From Oscillospiraceae bacterium (GTDB lineage: Bacteria > Bacillota > Clostridia > UBA1381), in the NCBI GenBank assembly GCA_015068545.1, contig SVKH01000044.1, positions 1-11,121 of the forward strand: a stretch of DNA of 11,121 nt, read 5' to 3'. Below the pieces are notes generated by a model that worked only from the letters and a program-made list of their open reading frames with translations, searched no databases and was not told the DNA's origin. Positions 5,902 through 11,121 of the stretch are shown here, piece after piece. Each line of letters opens with the position of its first letter. Positions within the stretch are counted from its first letter, which is position 1. A program made the translations under genes and the position numbers.

Positions 5902-6672
5902 ATGATGAAGGTGGTATCTCTACCTATAAATTCCATTTTCCCTAATCCTTCCCAACCAAGAAAATACTTTGATTCCTCCAGTCTGGATGAGCTTACAGCA
6001 TCCATAGAAGAATTTGGGGTTTTACAGCCTATAACAGTACGAAAGGTACGAGGTGGATATGAGATAATTGCCGGAGAAAGAAGGTATCGTGCGGCAGAAA
6101 ACGCCGGACTTGATACCATCCCTGCAATAGTGAAAAATGTTGATGAGAAAAAGTCTGCACTTTTGGCTCTTCTGGAAAATTTACAAAGAGATGATCTCAC
6201 TTTTTTTGAGATTGCTGAAAGCTACCAAAGTCTTATACGAAATCAAGGTATGACTCAAGAGGAAATAGCAAAAAAATTAGGAAAATCCCAGTCTACGATA
6301 GCTAACAAGCTTCGCCTATTGAAGCTGTATCCAAGAACAAAGCACTTAATTACCGAGTATTCCCTTTCGGAAAGGCACGCAAGAGCACTCTTGCACCTCA
6401 CCGATGAGGAGTCACAGTTACTGGCAGTGCGAACCATAACCGATAAAAAACTGAATGTTACCCAAAGTGAAGAACTGGTAAAAAAGATGCTCACAAAGAC
6501 CAAAACTTCAAACCAGAAATTTCAACTTAAAAGCGTAAAGGACATCCGCATTTTTACCAATACAATCAAAAATGCCCTTGATATAATGAAGGATGGTGGC
6601 ATAAACGCAGATATGGAGACCAACTCCTTCGACTGGGGCATAGAGTATATTATAAAAGTTAAAAATCGGTAA
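5902..6672 (+). CDS. noc: ParB-family nucleoid occlusion protein Noc
   Basis: A ParB/Noc CTPase-fold DNA-binding protein (256 aa from this start). Residues ~3-95 are the N-terminal domain with NPSQPRKYFD (15-24), the nucleotide-binding GERRYRAA (58-65) and ENLQR (92-96). Residues ~116-142 hold the helix-turn-helix MTQEEIAKKLGKSQSTIANK; the C-terminal ~60 residues should dimerise. Positions that separate Noc from ParB specificity read Q130, K136, K141 and R158 (SQSTIANKLRLLKL and SERHARALL), all four the Noc type, which predicts binding to NBS sites, not parS. Location after rsmG agrees with B. subtilis, and no parA is adjacent. Start: ATG 5902 follows AAAGGAAAG by a good distance, and ATG 5905 is equally possible. 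ATG 5872 also has AAAGGA at 8 nt and would add MQVFKTKERE. Noc normally coats DNA, binds the membrane and blocks septum formation over the nucleoid. Confidence 0.88.
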   Translation: MMKVVSLPINSIFPNPSQPRKYFDSSSLDELTASIEEFGVLQPITVRKVRGGYEIIAGERRYRAAENAGLDTIPAIVKNVDEKKSALLALLENLQRDDLTFFEIAESYQSLIRNQGMTQEEIAKKLGKSQSTIANKLRLLKLYPRTKHLITEYSLSERHARALLHLTDEESQLLAVRTITDKKLNVTQSEELVKKMLTKTKTSNQKFQLKSVKDIRIFTNTIKNALDIMKDGGINADMETNSFDWGIEYIIKVKNR

Positions 6673-6686
6673 TTATCTTCCCTACT

Positions 6687-6728
6687 GATGCACTTTTGCG
6701 GATACACTTTTGAAAATACACTTATACT
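6687..6728 (+). repeat. 14-bp tandem direct repeat, three copies
   Basis: GATGCACTTTTGCG, GATACACTTTTGAA and AATACACTTATACT follow each other exactly at a 14-bp period, sharing the core AxxCACTTxT. They begin 15 bp after the noc stop codon and run into a possible promoter (TTGAAA 6710-6715, 19-nt spacer, TATAAT 6735-6740). They may be an operator array; no open reading frame of note is present. Confidence 0.6.
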
Positions 6729-6740
6729 GAGGAATATAAT
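6710..6740 (+). promoter_or_regulatory. Possible promoter in the noc-msmX gap
   Basis: TTGAAA (6710-6715) and TATAAT (6735-6740) with a 19-nt spacer, which is long for sigma-A. The -35 lies within the second and third 14-bp repeats. If active, it would transcribe about 315 nt of gene-free DNA up to the terminator at 7022-7058. In DNA this AT-rich a chance match is quite possible. Confidence 0.3.
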
Positions 6741-6873
6741 TAGGAAAGCATGAGTGCGTAGGGAATACTTGTGCCACGCAAGGCAAAATAATAATTTAAC
6801 AAAGTTTTTCGTGTACCTCTAAAAGTTAAAACACAGAAAGCTTAGCAAATAATAATGCAACAACCGATTTAAC

Positions 6874-6992
6874 CTTTTAACCAAAAATATTGACATAAAT
6901 TATCTTTTTAACCCAAGCTGTTGACATAAACTCCACTTATAAACAAAACTATGATATAGTGTTCTTTTTACCATAACTATTAATGTAAAACC
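6874..6992 (+). repeat. Degenerate ~30-bp direct repeat, about four copies
   Basis: Units start near 6874, 6904, 6936 and 6964 (spacing 30, 32, 28). Each has a left block like CTTTTTAACC and a right block like TTGACATAAA: copy 1 CTTTTAACC with TTGACATAAA (6890-6899), copy 2 CTTTTTAACC with TTGACATAAA (6921-6930), copy 3 CTTATAAAC with ATGATATAG, copy 4 CTTTTTACC with TTAATGTAAA (6980-6989). Copies 1 and 2 are clear and 3 and 4 are decayed. The rest of the 6673-7076 gap holds no gene I can support. TTGACA looks like a -35 box, but no -10 lies at the right distance. Confidence 0.45.
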
Positions 6993-7021
6993 TAAAAAGA
7001 TTTGATAATCAATTACACAGC

Positions 7022-7058
7022 AAAAAATCCATCGGCAAAATGCCGATGGATTTTCTTT
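7022..7058 (-). terminator. Bidirectional intrinsic terminator after msmX
   Basis: AAAATCCATCGGCA (7024-7037) and TGCCGATGGATTTT (7041-7054) form a perfect 14-bp stem with a 3-nt loop. On the minus strand it lies 22 nt after the ATPase stop and ends in a T-run. On the plus strand it is followed by CTTTT, so it would also stop any transcript crossing the repeat region from noc. Confidence 0.92.
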
Positions 7059-7076
7059 TAGAATTTACAAAACAAA

Positions 7077-8189
7077 TCAATTAATGATTGTCATTTCTGT
7101 TTCTTTATCAAACAGGTGAATCTTGTTTGTATCGAAAGCAACCTTGATGTCGTCGTTTATCTTAGCAGTTGTTCTTTGGTTAACTCTTGCAACGAATGGG
7201 CTGCCTGCAATTGTCAAGTATAGATAATACTCAGCACCCATCATTTCTGTTACGTCAACGTGAGCACTAACAACAGCATCACTCTTAGATGACAAGAAAG
7301 CTTCGTCATCGTGAATGTCTTCTGGTCTGATACCAAGTACAACAGTCTTGCCGATGTACGCATCAAGAGCAGGGTTTGAAGCCTTGCCTTCTGGAAGCTT
7401 AACTGTCTCACCGTTGAATTCAAGGAATACACCGTCATTGTTCTTAGAAAGAACTGCATCCACAAAGTTCATTTGAGGGCTGCCGATGAATCCTGCTGTA
7501 AACATATTGCATGGGTTATTGTATAGGTTAGCAGGAGTATCTACCTGTTGAACCACACCGTCCTTCATAACGATGATTCTTGTACCCATTGTCATAGCTT
7601 CTGTTTGGTCATGAGTAACGTAGATAAATGTAGTTTCAAGTCTCTTATGAAGCTTGTTAATCTCTGTTCTCATCGCAACTCTTAGTTTAGCGTCAAGGTT
7701 TGACAAAGGTTCGTCCATAAGGAATACCTTAGGGCTACGAACGATAGCACGGCCAAGTGCCACACGCTGTCTTTGACCACCTGACAAAGCCTTTGGCTTT
7801 CTGTCAAGAAGGTGCTCGATATCAAGAATCTTAGCAGCCTCGTGAACTCTCTTATTGATTTCGTCCTTAGCTACCTTTCTAAGCTTAAGACCGAATGCCA
7901 TGTTATCAAATACTGTCATATGTGGGTACAAAGCATAGTTCTGGAAAACCATCGCTATATCTCTGTCCTTTGGAGCTACGTCGTTCATAAGCTGTCCGCC
8001 TATGTAAAGCTCACCTTCTGAAATTTCTTCAAGTCCGGCTACCATACGAAGTGTAGTAGACTTACCACAACCTGATGGTCCTACAAGTACGATAAATTCC
8101 TTATCTTCGATATCCAGGCAAAAATCGCTAACAGCTGTTACACCACCGGAGTATCTTTTGTAAATATGTTTTAATTGCAAGTCTGCCAT
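7077..8189 (-). CDS. msmX: MsmX/UgpC-type sugar ABC transporter ATP-binding protein
   Basis: ATPase subunit of CUT1-type carbohydrate importers (370 aa; family usually ~360-375). The ATG at 8189 (MADLQLKHIYKRY) is chosen, with AGAGAGG about 9 nt upstream; the longer reading needs a TTG that overlaps this site. Motifs: Walker A GPSGCGKST (37-45), Q-loop Q83, signature LSGGQ (135-139), Walker B VFLMDEP (155-161, with D159 and E160) and switch H193. The C-terminal ~130 residues are the regulatory OB/TOBE domain, with GSPQMNF (237-243) and LGIRPEDI (285-292). No permease or binding-protein gene is adjacent and it has its own promoter and terminator. By analogy with MsmX of B. subtilis, one ATPase probably powers several unlinked sugar transporters. 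MalK and UgpC are close relatives and the exact substrate cannot be read here. Confidence 0.93.
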   Translation of the reverse strand: MADLQLKHIYKRYSGGVTAVSDFCLDIEDKEFIVLVGPSGCGKSTTLRMVAGLEEISEGELYIGGQLMNDVAPKDRDIAMVFQNYALYPHMTVFDNMAFGLKLRKVAKDEINKRVHEAAKILDIEHLLDRKPKALSGGQRQRVALGRAIVRSPKVFLMDEPLSNLDAKLRVAMRTEINKLHKRLETTFIYVTHDQTEAMTMGTRIIVMKDGVVQQVDTPANLYNNPCNMFTAGFIGSPQMNFVDAVLSKNNDGVFLEFNGETVKLPEGKASNPALDAYIGKTVVLGIRPEDIHDDEAFLSSKSDAVVSAHVDVTEMMGAEYYLYLTIAGSPFVARVNQRTTAKINDDIKVAFDTNKIHLFDKETEMTIIN

Positions 8190-8234
8190 TTTCAAAATCC
8201 TCTCTTCCAATAGACTTCTTAAATTATCACATAC

Positions 8235-8243
8235 ATTCTACCA
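8235..8243 (-). promoter_or_regulatory. Probable extended -10 promoter of msmX
   Basis: On the minus strand TGGTAGAAT fits an extended -10 (TGn plus TAGAAT). The -35 region is only T-rich. It lies about 45 nt upstream of the msmX ATG, in the ~130-nt gap after the EF-G-like gene. Confidence 0.5.
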
Positions 8244-8318
8244 CATAAATCTCACAAAATAAAGTCTCTTTATTAACAAAAATCAAAAATTATTTTAGTG
8301 AATATATATAAAAATTGT

Positions 8319-10391
8319 CTATTGGTTACTTGCATTGTATTCTGCGATAACCTTGTCTGCTACCGACTGTGGAGCTACATCGTAGCGAACAAATTCAAAT
8401 TCAAAGTTTCCTCTTCCTTGGCTCATTGACCTTAAATCGGTGGAATATTTGAACATTTCGGATACCGGCACTTCAGCCTCAACCATGTTAAGACCTTCCT
8501 TTTCACTTTCGCCCATACCCATAATGTGTCCGCGACGTTTATTTATGTCTCCTATAACATCACCCATTATGCTTTCCGGCACAAATACTTTTAAATATCC
8601 TACTGGCTCAAGCAATACAGGATTTGCCTTCTTAAGACCTTCCTTGTATGCTATCTGAGCCGCTGTTTTAAATGCCATTTCCGATGAATCAACAGGGTGG
8701 TATGAACCATCTACAAGTGTAGCTTTCAGATTAACAACAGGATAACCTGCCAATACTCCGTGCAAGGATGCGTCTCTTAGTCCCTTTTCTACTGCAGGGA
8801 AATAGTTCTTTGGTACGCTTCCGCCAAACACCTGCTCTTCAAATGTCAGGTCTTCGCTTACACCAGGTTCAAATTCAATCCATACATGACCGTACTGACC
8901 ATGACCTCCTGATTGCTTTTTATGCTTACCTTCTACCTTAACCTTGGAACGAATTGTTTCACGGTACGGAACTGTAGGTACCTTTAGGTTTACAGTAACA
9001 CCGTACTTGGCATTCAGCTTATTGATAAGTACGTCAATATGCTGCTCACCCTGACCATTTATGATAGTTTCCTTAGTTTCGGCATTATTGGTAATGTTAA
9101 ATGTTAAGTCTTCTTCCATCAGCTTGTTAAATCCGGCAACGATCTTTTCTTCATCGCCCTTTTTCACAGCTTCTACTGCCATAGACAGTGTAGGTGCAGG
9201 AAATTCCACACCGGTAAGGATAATATTCTTTCCCTCTTCACAAAGTGTATCACCGGTAGATGCACTTTCAAGCTTGGTAACTACACCGATATCTCCGGCT
9301 TCTACAGATTTTGTTTCTATCTGCTTTTTACCGCACATGAAGTATATCTTACCGATACGTTCTTTAACGCCTTTATTTGCGTTAAATAGTGTACTGTCTG
9401 ATTTTACACTTCCGGAATATACACGGAAGAATGACATTTTTCCTACATATGGGTCTGCTACGGTCTTAAATATAATAGCTGAGGTTGTATCTGTAACTTC
9501 CTGAACTACTTCGATTGGCTCTGCTGTCTTTGCATCGTAGGCAACCTGAGTAATCTCGTTAGGTGCCGGCAAGTATTTTCCTATGCCGTCCATAAGGCTT
9601 CGAACACCGATATTATTCTGACCGGAGCCACAGTATACAGGGTAGATACTACCGTCTTTTACACCCTTTCTGATAGCTTTTTTGATTTCATCGAATGTAA
9701 ATTCTTCACCATTGAAATATTTATTCATCAGGGCATCGTCTGTTTCGGCGATAGCCTCCATAATCATATCACGAAGAGGTGCTATTGTTTCCTCCATACC
9801 TTCAGGAACAGGAATATCCACTCTGTCCTGACCTTCGTAACGTCTTGCGGTCATATCTACTATATCTACAAAGCCCTTAAACTCATCGCCTTCCTTTATA
9901 GGATAAACAAAAGGAGTGATAGCTTTACCGAACTTTTCCTTCATCTCTTCCAGAGTCTTTTGATAGTTACCGCGAGAATCGTCGATTTTATTTACAAAGA
10001 ATACAATAGGAACACCTTTTTGTCTTGCAAATTTAAAGCTGTCTTCTGTACCAACGGAAACACCGCTCCTTCCACTTAGAACAATAAGTGCAGAATCTGC
10101 TGCTCTTATGCCCTCTTTAACCTCGCCGACAAAGTCAAAGTATCCCGGAGTATCCAACACGTTGAACTTCATTCCCTTCCATTCAACAGGTGCTAATGAT
10201 GTGGAAATTGACATTTGTCTTTTTGTTTCCTCTATATCGAAATCAGAAGTTAATGTGCCCTCTGAATTTTTTCCCAGTCTTGTAATTGCGCCGCTATTAA
10301 AAAGCATTGCTTCCAGAATTGAACTCTTTCCGCACTTGCCGTGTCCCATAACGGCGACGTTTCGTATATCTTCCATTTTATAATTGTTCAT
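8319..10391 (-). CDS. EF-G-like translational GTPase (EF-G-2 type paralogue)
   Basis: A full-length (690 aa) EF-G-fold protein. The G domain has G1 GHGKCGKSS (16-24) where classic EF-G has AHIDAGKTT, RQMSIS (58-63) in place of RGITI, G3 DTPGYFDF (80-87), G4 NKID (134-137) and a G5-like CGSG (254-257). Domain II starts near 300; domain IV contains SGGHGQYGHV (494-503) and the tip loop SYHPVDSSE (563-571), which keeps the decoding-site histidine. Domain V is at ~595-675. The DTPGY variant and the GHG-type P-loop place it with the EF-G-like paralogues known from Thermus (EF-G-2) and mycobacteria, not with the main fusA, which normally sits in the str operon. The cellular role is unsettled. It starts at the ATG 10391 with AGGAGG upstream. 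It is probably monocistronic; a weak TAGAAT box (10414-10419) may be its -10. Confidence 0.9.
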   Translation of the reverse strand: MNNYKMEDIRNVAVMGHGKCGKSSILEAMLFNSGAITRLGKNSEGTLTSDFDIEETKRQMSISTSLAPVEWKGMKFNVLDTPGYFDFVGEVKEGIRAADSALIVLSGRSGVSVGTEDSFKFARQKGVPIVFFVNKIDDSRGNYQKTLEEMKEKFGKAITPFVYPIKEGDEFKGFVDIVDMTARRYEGQDRVDIPVPEGMEETIAPLRDMIMEAIAETDDALMNKYFNGEEFTFDEIKKAIRKGVKDGSIYPVYCGSGQNNIGVRSLMDGIGKYLPAPNEITQVAYDAKTAEPIEVVQEVTDTTSAIIFKTVADPYVGKMSFFRVYSGSVKSDSTLFNANKGVKERIGKIYFMCGKKQIETKSVEAGDIGVVTKLESASTGDTLCEEGKNIILTGVEFPAPTLSMAVEAVKKGDEEKIVAGFNKLMEEDLTFNITNNAETKETIINGQGEQHIDVLINKLNAKYGVTVNLKVPTVPYRETIRSKVKVEGKHKKQSGGHGQYGHVWIEFEPGVSEDLTFEEQVFGGSVPKNYFPAVEKGLRDASLHGVLAGYPVVNLKATLVDGSYHPVDSSEMAFKTAAQIAYKEGLKKANPVLLEPVGYLKVFVPESIMGDVIGDINKRRGHIMGMGESEKEGLNMVEAEVPVSEMFKYSTDLRSMSQGRGNFEFEFVRYDVAPQSVADKVIAEYNASNQ

Positions 10392-10452
10392 CGGGGATCC
10401 CTCCTAGTAATTTATTCTACTATTTATTTACCCCTTTTGAATTGTATTAAAC

Positions 10453-10497
10453 AAAAAAATCACCCAACAAGATATACAAACTTGCAGGGTGATTTTT
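10453..10497 (-). terminator. Intrinsic terminator of ackA
   Basis: On the minus strand AAAAATCACCC (10497-10487) pairs with GGGTGATTTTT (10465-10455), with an inner CAAG/CTTG helix across a 2-nt mismatch and a 9-nt loop, and a T-run down to 10453. It lies just after the ackA stop and isolates ackA from the EF-G-like gene. Confidence 0.9.
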
Positions 10498-10500
10498 ATA

Positions 10501-11121
10501 TTATTTGCTCAAAAGTCTTTCTGTGTCAAGAGCTATCATAAGTTCTTCATTTGTTGGGATAACGAGTGTTTTAACAGTAGCTTCCTTAGCAGAAATGTCC
10601 TTAACCTCGCCTCTTACCTTGTTTGCCTCTGGGTCTACCTTTACGCCCATAAACTCAAGTCCTTTGGTGATTTCGGCTCTGTTTGCACCGTCATTTTCAC
10701 CGATACCGCCTGTAAATACGATTGCATCCACACCGCCCATAGCAGCAGCATAAGTTGCTATGTACTTCTTAACGCTGTAACAGAACATATCAAGGGCAAG
10801 AGCAGCTCTTTCGTTACCTTCGCTAGCCGCCTTTGACAAATCTCTGAAGTCACTTGAAACTCCTGAAACTCCAAGTACACCTGACTTTTTGTTCATTACT
10901 GCGTCCACTTCTGCGGCAGTCATTCCACAGTTATTTACAAGGAATGTTACAACAGCAGGATCGATGCTTCCGCATCTTGTACCCATTACTACACCGTCTA
11001 GTGGAGTGAATCCCATAGATGTATCTATACACTTGCCGTTTTTAACAGCTGTAACAGATGAACCGTTACCAAGGTGACAAGTAATGATTTTAAGATCTTC
11101 GATAGGTTTTCCAAGAAACTT
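10501..11121 (-). CDS. ackA: Acetate kinase, C-terminal half
   Basis: The reading frame is open to the right edge, so this is the last 206 residues of a protein usually ~400 aa long; the internal ATG at 11016 is not its start. Acetate kinase interconverts acetyl phosphate plus ADP with acetate plus ATP, giving substrate-level ATP in fermenters. Recognisable ASKHA-fold motifs are CHLGNGSSVTAV near the left of the fragment (phosphate-binding loop), DTSMGFTPLDGVVMGTRCGSIDP (read as three adjoining family blocks), SGVSSDFRDL, and FTGGIGEND (adenosine-binding GGIGEN). The tail IPTNEELMIALDTERLL is typical. In many Clostridia pta precedes ackA; that part is outside the window. A terminator follows directly, so ackA is the last gene of its unit. 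Confidence 0.97.
   Translation of the reverse strand, partial: KFLGKPIEDLKIITCHLGNGSSVTAVKNGKCIDTSMGFTPLDGVVMGTRCGSIDPAVVTFLVNNCGMTAAEVDAVMNKKSGVLGVSGVSSDFRDLSKAASEGNERAALALDMFCYSVKKYIATYAAAMGGVDAIVFTGGIGENDGANRAEITKGLEFMGVKVDPEANKVRGEVKDISAKEATVKTLVIPTNEELMIALDTERLLSK

Noticed and set aside
6688..6753. 21-codon ORF starting at ATG 6688
   Set aside because: No ribosome binding site; its sequence is simply the 14-bp repeats read in one frame.
6890..6926. The two TTGACA boxes as real promoters
   Set aside because: No -10 hexamer lies 15-19 nt downstream of either, and no plus-strand gene follows before the terminator.
8256..8274. AATAAAG/CTTTATT hairpin as a terminator for the EF-G-like gene
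   Set aside because: Seven base pairs with a single G-C pair and only two T residues after it; too weak to call. The gene has no convincing terminator in the gap.

Overview
This 11.1 kb window is AT-rich bacterial chromosome. It looks like a Gram-positive anaerobe of the class Clostridia, possibly Lachnospiraceae. The grounds are the AT-rich codon use, strong AGGAGG-type ribosome binding sites, compact intrinsic terminators, an FtsEX operon led by a CdaR/PucR-type regulator, an rsmG-noc pair, an MsmX-type sugar ATPase, an EF-G paralogue and an acetate kinase. The family-level placement is inference.

Left part (1-4760, all on the minus strand). At the left edge are the first 32 codons of a probable alpha/beta hydrolase, preceded by a small membrane-anchored protein of unknown function. 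After a strong terminator comes a four-gene unit, transcribed right to left: a CdaR/PucR-like regulator, ftsE, ftsX and a secreted coiled-coil M23 (LytM) peptidase. This is a complete module in which a cell-division ABC complex controls a peptidoglycan hydrolase. ftsE and ftsX overlap, and the ftsX-hydrolase gap is 9 nt.

Middle part (4760-6672, plus strand). rsmG (16S rRNA methyltransferase) has a near-consensus promoter and a terminator that starts inside its own last codons. A separate extended -10 promoter then precedes about 190 nt of apparently structured leader, followed by a ParB-family gene. Its four specificity positions match Noc (nucleoid occlusion) and not ParB. FtsEX-hydrolase and Noc are therefore divergently placed neighbours, both acting on division.

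Gap 6673-7076 has no gene. It holds a 14-bp tandem repeat (3 copies), a degenerate repeat of about 30 bp (4 copies) and a bidirectional terminator.

Right part (7022-11121, minus strand). Three separately transcribed genes: an orphan MsmX/UgpC-type sugar-transport ATPase, an EF-G-like GTPase with Tyr in place of the usual catalytic His, and the C-terminal half of acetate kinase running off the right edge.

Most of the window is housekeeping. I see no phage, IS element, CRISPR, tRNA, rRNA or obvious defence system. The least explained items are the noc leader RNA, the short or absent membrane-targeting N-terminus of Noc, and the two repeat arrays behind noc.
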